Below, in pieces: positions 44,046-54,346 of a stretch of DNA of 64,000 nucleotides. The stretch's first letter is position 1; the number at the start of each line of letters is the position of its first letter. The position numbers were made by a program, and so were the translations under genes. This DNA comes from Rhynchopus sp. YZ270_cl-10 (lineage: Eukaryota > Euglenozoa > Diplonemea > Diplonemida > Diplonemidae). The notes below the pieces were generated by a model. That model did no database searches and was not told where the DNA came from. It saw only the letters and a list, made by a program, of their open reading frames with translations. Where the stretch lies: contig OZ037905.1 of NCBI GenBank assembly GCA_964035575.1, positions 149,001 to 213,000 on the forward strand, read 5' to 3'.

Positions 44046-44140
44046 GGGTGATCTAGGATCGTCTCCGTGAGACATTTAACAGGCTGTGAGAGCTTACTGG
44101 GAGCTAGTGAAAAAAATCTCTCCCCGTTCATAGATCACCC
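44046..44140. mobile_element. Miniature element with GGGTGATCTA ends
   Basis: GGGTGATCTA and TAGATCACCC (extendable to 13 bp with GGT/ACC) enclose about 75 bp. This includes a TAACAGGCTGTGAGAGCTTA block and AAAAATCTCTCCCCGTTC, which are also the two ends of the unit at 20237-21026. It is an internally deleted relative of that unit. Confidence 0.65.
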
Positions 44141-44480
44141 ACCCCTCGTGTACGCACATCTAAACAAAATTCGCCGTTTAAAAAAAAAAACCAAAGATTG
44201 GTGTGATCAGCTCTGACCAAAAGTAGTACCTTATTACTGTGCATACACAAAGCACCTCTCTCAACCACAAAGAGTATGCGGGGATGCAGATTTGTTTCCC
44301 TTTATTTCCCAAAAAAGGAAAACCTAAAAAAAAAAAAGAGATGAACATTGTCTCATGTCGTACGCACTTAAAAGAAAAGAGGAAAAAAAAAACACTGATG
44401 GTGTTACCGATCTGCTGTCAAGGACATGTCAATATGGGCCCTTTCGGGAACACCAACTGATGATAAAAAAGAAAAGTTTA

Positions 44481-44516
44481 TAAGATGACCCTAAGCCTCT
44501 CGTGCTTAGTCACCTT
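44481..44516 (+). repeat. CTCTCGT-loop stem-loop repeat, typical copy
   Basis: AAGATGACC CTAAGC CTCTCGT GCTTAG TCACCTT: outer AAGATGA/TCACCTT pairs with one mismatch and the inner 6-bp stem is perfect. Confidence 0.75.
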
Positions 44517-44529
44517 AAAAAAGAATAAG

Positions 44530-45754
44530 GGGCAAATTGCGATAACACGTATACTTTTTGTTTCCATTTGCGATAACACGTACACAAAAAGTATACGTGT
44601 TATCGCGAAAAGTGGTCGAAAAAGTGTACGTGTTATCGCGAAAAGTGGTCAAAAAAATGTACGTGTTTTCTCCTTCTAAGGTGCTCGCTCTCCATACCTA
44701 GACCCTCGAATTTTTTTTTGGGACCCCCATAAAGGGCTAATTTCGACGATTTGAGGCCATTCAAAGCAAAATTTGGCACTTTTGAGCATCTGTGGGGGTC
44801 TAGAACGCGGTTGCGAGCACCCCGTTTTTTTAGCGAAATATGTACGTGTTATCGCGAAAAGTGTTCAAAAAAATGTACGTGTGACATTCAGAAGACAGGG
44901 TCTGGTGGTAAATTTTGCGTATCCCTCTGTGTGGGTCACTCACACTTGCGGTCATGTGCCACTGCGTGGGTCTGGGAACCAGACTTACGTACTTAAGGTG
45001 CACGAACACAGGGTCTGGTGGTAAATTTTGCGTAGTACTGCGACGTGGTACTGCGTGGGTCTGGGAATATGGGTACCTGGGTACAGGATATTTGTTGTCA
45101 AAGACATCTTCCACCATGCATTGAGGAGGGTAAGACAGTGGTCGCAGTTTCTACTTGATAGCATTACAACATTTAACTTCTCCACGGGGGTCTTGGGCCG
45201 TTCATTCGGTTATACCTTGACTAGCGGAAGAGGTCTTTTTGGTCTCTAGAATATCCGGTATTCCCGAACGGAGGCACACTTTGTGTGTTACTACGACCTG
45301 GCAATTTCCAGCAGTAGGTTAAGTAATCTTTCTTGTAAATTGTTGGATCATTATCTCCTCAGTGCATGAATGCCCCACGTGACTGGACACTTTTGTGTTT
45401 GTCATGTGGAGCTGTGGTTGCTCTTTCACGACTTTTTTCCTTGTACACCAGTGTACCGTGTACCTGGGTACCTGGGTACCTGGGTACCTGGGTACCTGGG
45501 TACCTGGGTACCTGGGTACCTGGGTACCTGGGTACCTGGGTACCTGGGTACCTGGGTACCTGGGTACCTGGGTACCTGGGTACCTGGGTACCTGGGTACC
45601 TGGGCACCTGGTACCTGGTGCCTGGGTACCTGGGAAAACACGTACGTTTTTGTTCGCGAAAACACGTACACTTTTTTGCGATAACACGTATAATTTTTGT
45701 GTACGTGTTATCGCAAATCGAAAAAAAAAGTATACGTGTTATCGCAATTTACCC
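44530..45754. mobile_element. MULE-type transposon with GCGATAACACGTA TIRs
   Basis: Ends starting GGGCAAATTGCGATAACACG (left) and GGGTAAATTGCGATAACACG (right, reverse) match over about 100 bp. The exact 9-bp duplication AAGAATAAG stands at 44521-44529 and 45755-45763. The TIRs are made of GTACGTGTTATCGC units. The interior at about 44895-45632 is a reverse-oriented relative of 16851-17480 in the MULE at 16572-18499, although the TIRs of the two elements differ. A 120-bp fragment of CACGG-family sequence (44702-44823) lies between TIR-like blocks on the left. Confidence 0.88.
45455..45632. repeat. (CCTGGGTA)n array, about 20 copies
   Basis: This is the octamer array with palindrome GGTACC, the reverse complement of the array at 16851-16961. 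It abuts the right TIR of the MULE. Confidence 0.95.
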
Positions 45755-45879
45755 AAGAATAAGGCTTTTCAGTGCTGAGTCTGCGATAATTTGAAAGAGA
45801 AAAAAAAAATCCTGTAGCTGCATTGTAAAGCAAGTAAACAGACAGTCTTTTCACTGTGATTTTTTTTTTTTTTGTTGTT

Positions 45880-45926
45880 GAAAACTTGGTTGGTATTAGT
45901 ATAGCCGAGGATGAACTCCACTATAG
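45880..45926 (+). repeat. TTAGTGTAG hairpin repeat
   Basis: GAAAACTTGGTTGGTATTAG is followed by TATAGCCGAGGATGAACTCC and ACTAT. The CCACC part of the loop is missing. Confidence 0.65.
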
Positions 45927-46562
45927 TTGTTGTTTTTCCTCTCTCCCCCCGGAAGGGTATTGTGTTCATCTTGTTTTATCTGTTTTAGATTTTTTAGTTC
46001 TTGCAAAATGAAATACCCCCCCCCTTCTTTGTTTATTCGTTGTTTGTTGATCGCATCCATCCAAAACCGGTAAGACTCATGGCAACCGCAGAGCGCGTCT
46101 TTCATTTCCAAGACGTATTTGCATACTCTGAGTCACAGTACAAAAAAGTGTCACTTGTCGTTCCCTCACCCCCCTTCTTGTAGTTGTTTGATGCGTTGAC
46201 GCTTCCACACGGGTGAGTGAACGACGTGACACTTTCCGCTCACAAAGTAGTGTGCGTAAAAAAAAAAATAAAACAAAATCGTTCGTATGGAATCTCCACA
46301 ACATCAAAAAAACTAACTTTGTTTGGTTATAGACTACTATCACTAGATAGCAGTCACGATTATTTTGTTCTTTTTTCACAAAATCCTTAAAAAGAGTCTC
46401 CACAACATAAAAGGGGAAACCCTTTTTCCGCGCGGATTCAATACACTTTCTTAATTAATTGATTTAAAAATCAATGAAAACAAAGGCATGAATCCTTGAT
46501 CATGATTTTTTTAGTTTTTTTCTCTCTTTCGCAGTACTCTCTCTTTCTTCAACGTTTCTTTT

Positions 46563-46613
46563 GAAAAACTTGGTAGGATTAGTGTACACACCCAAAGGAT
46601 GAGCTCCACTATA
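46563..46613 (+). repeat. TTAGTGTAG hairpin repeat
   Basis: GAAAAACTTGGTAGGATTAG is followed by TGTACACACCCAAAGGATGA and GCTCCACTATA. Confidence 0.65.
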
Positions 46614-48548
46614 TTTTGTTGTAAGTATGGGGGAGTTTGGGAGGATTTTCGGGGATATCGCAAATTGAAAAAAATTGAAGGGAGTTTTCAAAAAAAATAG
46701 TAGGTTAAAATCATGAACCACCATTTCTTTGGTGGCACATTGCTGAAAAGGGGGGAAAAAGCTACGTTTTTTTGTATTCGCTTTTTTAAAAAAAAAACTC
46801 CGCTCTCTCACTCACTCTCTCTTCACGCAGTACAGTGAGGGAACGACGTTTGAAACAATTGAAAGCCTCTTTGAAAAATAGTTAGGGGATTTTTGGGAAG
46901 GATAAAAAAAAGGGGGATAAGGGATAACCAACACCACTTGGTAAACACCCGCTTTTTTTTGCTTTTTTTTTTGCTCGTACCGTAGAAGACCCTTTTGTGT
47001 ACAGGACAAGAATATCAAAGAGGGACATCCCTGAGTGGTGCTTGAAGTTAACAAAGACGTGCCGGTTTCAAATGAAAAGTTCAAAACAAACTTTTTTTGA
47101 AAAAAAAAAAAAAAAATACAGGCCTGGACTAACCGGGACAACCCAAAATGCTGAGCTTCTACACTGTCTTTTGACAGAGTCAAACGAAATAACAGAACGG
47201 AAAAAATAAAATTGAAATTGAAAAAAAAGGGGGTTGTCACGTTTTGTCGTGACCCATGATATCCATTAGGACCTCGCGGAGCTACCACAGAACACAGAAG
47301 CGAGGTCAGGCATCCCCCCAGGTTTTTCGGGTTAAAAAAAAAAAACAAAACTCATCCAAAGGAAGAGGGTTGTGTGCGTATGGAAAATGTATGTTTTCCA
47401 TTTTTGGTGCTGATCAAAATAAATAAATCGGGAGACACCTGGAAAAAAAAATGAAGCTTGAAATACAAAGCCCTCTCGTGGCAGTGTACCTCCAAAAAAA
47501 AAATTGTTTTTTTGTTGAACCCCAGCTTCGCTGAGGTCACTGAAAAAAAGTAGGGATTAAAATATACAAAATGAAATGCAGAACACTACATAAAATGTAG
47601 GCATTTAAAAAAAAATCCCTCCGTTCGGTCCTCCTACACTTCTGTGCGGAAAATATCCATTTTTTTTCCCCCCCTTTTTTTACCGTGTCTGATGCAATGC
47701 GGGAAGGGGAGAAGGAGGGAGAGGGGAGTTTGAAAATGTTTTTTGTATGTTTTGAAAGTGCTTTGTGCTCTGTTTAATTTTGCTTGATAGTTTTGTAGAC
47801 GTGGAGTTGGAGAGGAAGGGCGCGTTACTTTGTATGAGATTACGACTTATCCTCTTTCTCAGCCACTGTCAAATGTCCTTGTTATTTGTTTGTTTATTTG
47901 CCTGTCTTCGTTGAAAGAAACGAAAACAAAAAAAGAAAAAAAGGGGGGTTGAAAAAAGAGGGTACAGGGGAGAGGGGGAGGCCCTCAGGGGGGGGAGCGT
48001 GGATCGTTTGTTGCGTTGGTACTATGGGGGAATGATTTATTTTGTTTGATTATGATATAAAAAATTTTTTTGTTGAAAAAAAATTCGTGTATTTTTGCCA
48101 GGCTTTTGTTATTTTTTTTTTTTTTTTTTTACGCTGAGCTCCACTTTTGTTGTGGAGAGGAGTAGCAAATGATGTGTCAAGGAGGGGAGGAAGGTGGGGG
48201 GGGGGGGGGGGGGGTAATGGCCTTGAAGACATTTTTTTTAGATGGGTGCGACAGCGTGAAGAGTAGCGTTGACATGCAGGGCACTGGGCAAGACGTCATA
48301 CACTCTCTTATGGGCTGTTCTACGAACGGAGCAGATCGATTGAAAACACTATGAAAAGGAGAGATTTGAAAGTTTGTTTTTGACAAACTGTTTTTTTTTT
48401 TTTTTTTTTTTTTGTTGCTTTGTTTTCTTTTTGCATGACCAAGAGTCATTAAGACAAGGGTACGCTACTTTTTTTGAGATGACGATTTAGTCCCTTACTG
48501 TTTGTCAGTGTTTTTAAACTTTTTGTGTTTTGCAGGGTTCGGCCGATA

Positions 48549-48870
48549 TAATCCTCTGCGAAAAAAAACTAAGAACCTCACGCGGCCAGGGTCCGAAACA
48601 CTATGATAAGAAGGAGAGGGGAGAGGGGAATATATCCGTTTCGCTTGATCAGATCTCGACCGTTTGTTGCATTGCACGCTTCCACAGTTGTGTGATGGTA
48701 TATGATTATTGCCTGAAGTACAGAAAATGGGAGTGTCGGTGGCGGAGCACAAAAGAGGTAAAATGAAAAACATATCGGGTGGGGTCTCTGATCTAATCTG
48801 TGCGACGAATATATTTCCCCTAACACGCCATGTTTGGCCAGGGCCTCTCCAGCGCGTCAGTTGCAAAAAA
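48549..48870. mobile_element. Fragment of the CACGG family
   Basis: From about 48630 to 48870 it is the reverse complement of 41395-41680 of copy 2. It lacks a 45-bp piece present there (TGACACAGTCCGCGTGTGCT...). No TIRs are attached. It proves that the extra stretch of copy 2 is native to the family. Confidence 0.75.
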
Positions 48871-48892
48871 AAAAACCAAAAGAAAAATTTGA

Positions 48893-48930
48893 CGGATGAA
48901 TGTGCCCCTCTCGTGCACAGACAGATCTTA
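48893..48930 (+). repeat. Stem-loop repeat, GTGC/GCAC variant
   Basis: GGATGAATGTGCCCCTCTCG is followed by TGCACAGACAGATC. The loop CTCTCGT is kept and the stem is TGTGC/GCACA. Confidence 0.65.
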
Positions 48931-49713
48931 AAGACTTTACCACTTTCGTTATCGGATATATATAGGCTGGGAAAAAAGGGGGGTAATGCTAGCCGTGTTT
49001 GCCATGTATTGGTCTAAGAAATAGACGGGAAAGTTTTTTTTTTAAATAAACGATTGGGTTTTATTTTGGTCGAATCTACTTAGAAAGATAAGCTTTTTGC
49101 GGAAGGGTAAAAATATTAAAATTTGGCAAATTGCTGTATTTTGATAAAAGTAAACGAATGGGTTGCCCTTTTTTTGACAAACCCTTTTTTTTTTTGCGTT
49201 GAGGAGAGTGTTCAATAAGATGTCCAAAAAAAAACGCAATTTTTGCTCCAAAAAAAATAGTAGCAAATCGCTGGGGGGGAAGAAAAAAAAGTGTGGACAA
49301 GAGACAAAAAAAGAGAAACAAGCGTTAGTTAGGGAGATTCCACGAATCTCTGTGTTTCGTCACCTGAACACGAGTACCTGAGTTTTTTTTTGTTCATTTT
49401 TTTTTGGATTTTTTTTAGTTCGTTGAGGGAAAAGATATGCAAAATCAATAACGATAAAGAAGAAGAAGCAAAAAAAAGTGGAATCTACAGTGCACACAAG
49501 ACTGGAGTGACATTGCACAGATTCACACAACTATTTTTTTTTGTGAGGTGATCCTTCGCCTCACAGCTACTTAGTATAGTCACCTCAACGAGGTGAAAAA
49601 AGGATTGCAAATTTAAAAAAAAAACTTCTTCCAAATATTTTTGCAGAGAAGGACACAAGACGGTTTACGTTTTGGTTTGAACTCCCTGAAATCTGCATTT
49701 TTTTTTTTTTTTT

Positions 49714-50225
49714 CACGGGTCAGGAAAGATCTTTTGTCTTTTTTTGTCTTTTTTCGAGAATCTCGGGAGAAAAAAAAAAAAATCAAGATTTTCAGGATTT
49801 TTGTCTTTTTTTTTCAGGATCTCTCGAGATCTTTGAGATCTTTGAAAAATCCTGAAAAAAAAAGGAAAAAAAAGGAAAAAAAGAGAAAAAAAGATGAAAA
49901 AGATCTTGAAAATCTTTTTTTTCTCAAAAAAAAGATAAAAAAGATTTTTGGGATTTTGAAAAATCTTTTTGGGAAAAAAAAAAAAAGATTTTGAAAATCT
50001 TTTTTTTTTTTTTTCAAAGATTTCTCAAGATCTCGAGATTTTTCATGAAATTTCATGGATTTTTCCAGGATTTTTCAGGATTTTTTCAGGATTTTCCCAG
50101 GATTTTCAAATCTTTTCTCTTTTTTTTTTTCTCCCAAAAATCTTTTTTTTTTTTTTTTTTTCGGGAGAAGAGGATTTTTTTTCTCGAAAAAAAAAAAAAA
50201 AAAAAAAGATCTTTCCCGACCCGTG
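49714..50225. mobile_element. Probable CACGG-family element, 512 bp
   Basis: The ends CACGGGTCAGGAAAGATCTT and AAGATCTTTCCCGACCCGTG are inverted repeats with one mismatch. Poly-T lies on both sides, so a TTTTTT duplication is possible but not provable. The interior consists of AAGATCTT and TTTTTCAGGATTTTT motifs, with nothing coding. Confidence 0.6.
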
Positions 50226-50717
50226 TTTTTTCGTTGTTGAAAAACAAATTCCTCCAAAAATGTATTTTACAAAAATGCACCCAACTTGGGAGACTTGGGA
50301 AAGAGAGAAAAAAAATGCGAAGATGGGCGTTGGGCCCTCACGGACCGAAAAAACGCTCATCCGGAGAGAGATGAAAAAAAAAGAAAAAAGTTTATAAGAT
50401 AAACCAAAAGCACTCTGGGCTAAAAGTCTATCTCAAAAAATATCAAAAGTAAAAGGTAAAAAAAAAATGTGTCATTTTTTGTTATTTTTCCGACACACAG
50501 GAATCACATCCAAGGCGAAGCGGGGGGGGAGGTTGTTTATGGGCGATCCTACTAGAGACTCTGTCCCTCCATATTGTTTTACTTTGATAACTTCATCGTT
50601 GTAGTGTGGACTGACTGAAGGGGTCTGCTCAACCCAATGATGAGTCTCCACAATACAACAAAAAAACACTTTTACGCAACCGCTGATGAACACACCATTT
50701 TTTCCCCTTCTTTGTAT

Positions 50718-50753
50718 GAGATGAACCTAAGCCTCAAATCGCTTAGCCACCTT
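50718..50753 (+). repeat. Stem-loop repeat with altered loop
   Basis: GAGATGAACCTAAGCCTCAA is followed by ATCGCTTAGCCACCTT. The CTAAGC/GCTTAG stem is intact and the loop is CTCAAATC. Confidence 0.6.
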
Positions 50754-50796
50754 CCAAAAAAAAGATAAAAATGTGCCAAATGAGGGAACATCTGAG

Positions 50797-50870
50797 ACAG
50801 TATTTCAACATATGCGATCAATAAATTGAAAGCATAGAATGGAGGGATCAACAAAAAAAAATGTTCTCAT
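50797..50870 (+). repeat. AATAAATTGAAAG...GGGATCA repeat
   Basis: CATATGCGATCAATAAATTG is followed by AAAGCATAGAATGGAGGGAT and CAAC. It belongs to the family at 21555 and lies about 45 bp after a stem-loop repeat. Confidence 0.6.
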
Positions 50871-51082
50871 CTTTTCTTATACGGTCTCAGATCTGACATC
50901 TGACAGAAAAAAAAAATAAAAGAGAAAAAAAAAATTGGGGGCCAAGTTTGATAAAACCCAGGAGAGCACCTTACAAAAAAAAAATGAATAATATACAGGA
51001 TCAAGCCCTTCCCAGCGCCTCCCCCGCCTCCCCGCAAAAACGTTAAATAAGAATGTCCGTACGAGAAAAATAAAATAAAATA

Positions 51083-52008
51083 GGGAAAACCTTTATTCGG
51101 CTCACAAAAAGTAATTTTTCCATCATTCGGCTCACAAAATAAAATTTTTCCATCATTCTATCAAAGTTACTATAATTTTTCCTTCATTCGGCTCACAAAA
51201 GTTAATTTTTCCACCATTCTATCAATATTTTGCCAATTTTTCCATCATTCTATCAAAGTTTTTTTTTTCACTTTTTCGAAGAAATTTTTGCGCTGGAAAA
51301 AAAAAATTGGGTGGTTTTTTGAGGAAAAATGGGGTCATTTTTTTTGCATTTTTCGAAAAATTTATAGTTCTAGGGTCACAAATTACACACTGTTTGCTAA
51401 ACATGCAAAGACAAGTGGTCACTGGTGCCGAGTTTAACAGCTTGGATGACCTAAAGGAGACGGTAACGTGGCAGTCCTTCATCCTCCACATTTTTCCTTC
51501 CGCGTCTCGAACCGCACAGGCACCCGAATGACCCTTGTGTGCCGGTTCCTTATGTGCATGGAGGGTGTGTGCGGTGCAAGACGGTGATGGTTGTCGCATC
51601 ACCCAGCACGAGCACACCTGCACCTCTGACGATCACCCTGTTGCCAACACAGGAATCGTCGGCGCCGTCGCCTCCCGGACCTGCGATAACGTGAGAAGTG
51701 TATCAAACTATGGTGCACATAGTGTGATTGCTGACATGCGTGACCTTCGCCGCAATAAGTCACCTACGAATTTTCCCTCCCACAACCTATAAAAACGGGC
51801 AAAAAATCCTACCCAAAAATTTTTTCCAGCGGAAATATTTCCTCGAAAAAGTGAAAAAAAAACTTTGATAGAATGATGGAAAAATTGGCAAAATATTGAT
51901 AGAATGGTGGAAAAATTAACTTTTGTGAGCCGAATGAAGGAAAAATTATAGTAACTTTGATAGAATGATGGAAAAATTTTATTTTGTGAGCCGAATAAAG
52001 GTTTTCCC
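51083..52008. mobile_element. MULE with near-perfect long TIRs
   Basis: About 170-200 bp at each end, starting GGGAAAACCTTTATTCGGCT, are inverted repeats. The left arm has one extra unit of about 30 bp. The arms are built of TTTTTCCATCATTC, TATCAAAG and GGCTCACAAAA units. The exact 9-bp duplication AATAAAATA flanks the element (51074-51082 and 52009-52017). The interior encodes part of a MULE transposase (51403-51792), which supports the class assignment. Confidence 0.92.
51403..51792 (+). pseudogene. MULE transposase N-terminal zinc-finger domain
   Basis: From the ATG at 51403 the frame reads MQRQVVTGAEFNSLDDLKET...SRTAQAPE, then a TGA at 51529. It continues in the same frame as PLCAGSLCAWRVCAVQDGDG...ITQHEHTCTSDD...SVIADMRDLRRN to a stop at 51790. 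This matches the N-terminal DNA-binding region of Mutator-like transposases: FxSLDDLK, then Cx4CxWRxxA, then HxHTC (a CCHC zinc finger), then a helix with VIADMRD. The DDE catalytic part is absent and the frame ends just before the right TIR. With one internal stop it cannot make the whole domain. Confidence 0.7.
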
Positions 52009-52060
52009 AATAAAATAAAAGTAGCTAATAATGACGTGGAGTAAAGAAAAAAAGGTGTGT

Positions 52061-52095
52061 AAGATGAACTTAAGTCTCTGAGCTTTTAGTCATCT
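52061..52095 (+). repeat. CTCTCGT-type stem-loop repeat
   Basis: AAGATGAACTTAAGTCTCTG is followed by AGCTTTTAGTCATCT. The outer AGATGA/TCATCT pairing is perfect and the inner stem is weaker. Confidence 0.6.
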
Positions 52096-52117
52096 AAAAG
52101 AAGGGGAACCCCATTTG

Positions 52118-52147
52118 ATGAATGAGCCTCACGGGCACACATCAGGC
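52118..52147 (+). repeat. Stem-loop repeat, GCC/GGC variant
   Basis: TGATGAATGAGCCTCACGGG is followed by CACACATCA. TGATG pairs with CATCA and GCC with GGC. It lies only 23 bp after the previous stem-loop. Confidence 0.55.
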
Positions 52148-54176
52148 TGGGGGGAAAAAGAAACTATGGTGCGTTGATATTGACAGGTCGCTGACCAACT
52201 TCCAAAAGCACCAAATTTTTAATAAAAAAAAATCAAATAACAAACCAACGTGTGGAGAGAGGATATAGAGATAAAATCGTTACACCCAATTTTTTTATAA
52301 AAAAAAACTTTGGCTTTTGTACTAAAACAATTGTGCTCGGTCGAACAAAATGAGTTCTTTTTACCCATTTTTTTTTGTATCAACGGTCGCCCGTCCATCA
52401 AGAGAGAATGACCTTCTCTCTACTTGATGTGTAAAAAGGGGCTTTGGATACTTCTTATTTTTTAGTTGTCTCGAAGATGAAGCACTGTCCTAAGTACATA
52501 GGTCTAGTTCTGCCTTCATCCCGGAACGTCGCTTCACGTGCTCCTGTTTTTTTTTGCCCTTTTTTTGGAAACTTCGTTCAAAAAATAATAATAATGAAAA
52601 AGTGTTCGGTGAGGAACGTAGTTTTTCCCACCTTCGTGGAAAAATCTCCATTTCCGTTGTTTTCTTTATGAAGACGAGAACAAAAAAAAAATCACAAAAA
52701 AAAGGAAAGCACGGATTACAAAAAATTTTGATAAGCGAGAAAGGTGAGTCAGAAGAAAAACCATTTCTTTTTGAATAATTGAAGAACGTGTAGTACACTG
52801 TGCATTACCTCCCTTTTTTAGTGTGAACTCCACGCCATTTTCCTCGCCTATCTCTCGTTTTGAAATTTCGTCGTTAAAGTTTTTGTTTTTTAAAAAAACA
52901 AAAACAAAAAAATTTTTACTTTTTATTTTGCAAAATATGCGGTCAACCTCCGCTTCGTCATCTTTTTTGCATTGTCACGGTGACACCTCGCGTTGTTGAC
53001 AACGCTCTGGACAAAATCACCCCCAAAAAGGGAAGAGTGTAAACAATAAGGCACCTCTAATGACCCTATTATGAATAGACGAACGAAACTGTCTTTAAAA
53101 AAAAAAGGTGGGCGTGGAGAAGAAATTTATTTATTTTTTTTTCGGCAAGCAGGGAAAATTAGGGGAAGAAGCACATCATTGACCAAAAAACAATCCTTTT
53201 TTTCATGACCGTATAATATAGTATTATACAGACTGTCAAAAAAGGAAGAGAAAAAAATGCTCCAATTTTTTTCGCGTTCAATGAAAGGCTCCTCCCCTAT
53301 TTACCCCCTCCTGAACCAAAAAAGAAAATGGTAAAAATATTGCCTTGCACTTTTTTTTTTTGTTTCGAGTTTCGGTTTTGGTACGTTGGTTTGTAGATTT
53401 TTTAATGAACGGAGATAAAAGAACACATGAAAGAGTTATTAGAACGTTTTTTGTGTTAAAAATTAGAAGAAAAAAATGAAGAAAAAATACTACGGAAATA
53501 GTGCGTTGTGCCACCCATTGAAGTGGACGGGCAACTCTTCACGAATTTCCTTTTGTTTTTTGTTTTTTGAAAGATAAAATTGGAAAAAAAAAAATGAGGG
53601 ACAAATACCGATCTCTCTCGGTTGCACAGCGTGAGAGTGCTGTGCATACCATTTTGCTTTTTTGTAAGTTCGGGTCCACTCAGAAAATATTTGATGTTTT
53701 TTTTTGCCAAACTTTTTTTTGTAAAGCTTTGTGTGAACGAATTGATTTTTTTAAAAAATAATTTGTGAAATGATATTAGTGACATAACATTGTCGGCACA
53801 GTATCGCCCCAGGGATGAGGCATTATTTACGAACACTAATTTTTTTTTTGAAAAAAAACCCAAAAATTAAAAATATTCTGCGCCATAAAAAAAACACAAA
53901 CAGCGTTGTATTGACCTTTTCCAAATAGGTGCAGTATATTATTTTTTTTTTTTTTGCAATTTTTTTTAGAATAAAATGTAGAAAAAGGATAAGGAGTGTG
54001 TAGCCTTCATGATATCAAGCACACGCGAAGGGGGTGGATGATAGGCTGTATCTAAATTGTTACAAAAAAAATTAAAAAAAAATCAAAAATACAAAACGAC
54101 AAATTCGTAATACGTACTACAGTCTCCTATAGAAAAACAGTAAGCATGCATTGAAAGGCATCTCTAAAAAAGCAAA

Positions 54177-54263
54177 GTGAAGTTGATAGTGCAAACTCCT
54201 CTGGGACGCAGGCACTACCAACACTCCGCGGGGTTATCGAACCCTCCCCGGAGTGTTGCAGAA
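54177..54263 (+). repeat. AGTTGATAGTGC tRNA-like repeat, longest copy
   Basis: TAGTGCAAACT resembles an A-box and GGGGTTATCGAACCCT a B-box hairpin. CACTCCG and CGGAGTG close an outer stem around the B-box. A (GCCT)/(AGGC) arm lies between. It resembles a tRNA body without a normal acceptor stem. Confidence 0.6.
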
Positions 54264-54346
54264 AACAAATTCATATACTTTCAAATAAAATTTGAAAGCA
54301 TTAGGGAAGTGTAGCTGCAGAAGAAAAAAAAACGTTAGTAATTTAG

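Larger units (their letters stand above)
45764..48548. other. Spacer with repeats
   Basis: It holds hairpin repeats at 45880-45926 and 46563-46613, the 46198-46253 repeat, and CCCTCTCGTG relatives at 47455-47490. The stretch 47236-47320 (GTCACGTTTTGTCGTGAC palindrome, then GACCTCGCGGAGCTACC) is of normal composition, but no gene is evident. Confidence 0.55.

Noticed and set aside
49641-50397. Several overlapping frames of 60-142 codons rich in F, K and D
   Set aside because: They are translations of the AAGATCTT / CAGGATTTTT motif mass inside the CACGG-type element at 49714-50225.
54177-54263. A genuine tRNA gene
   Set aside because: There are A- and B-box-like parts, but no acceptor stem of seven pairs, no proper anticodon arm and wrong spacing.
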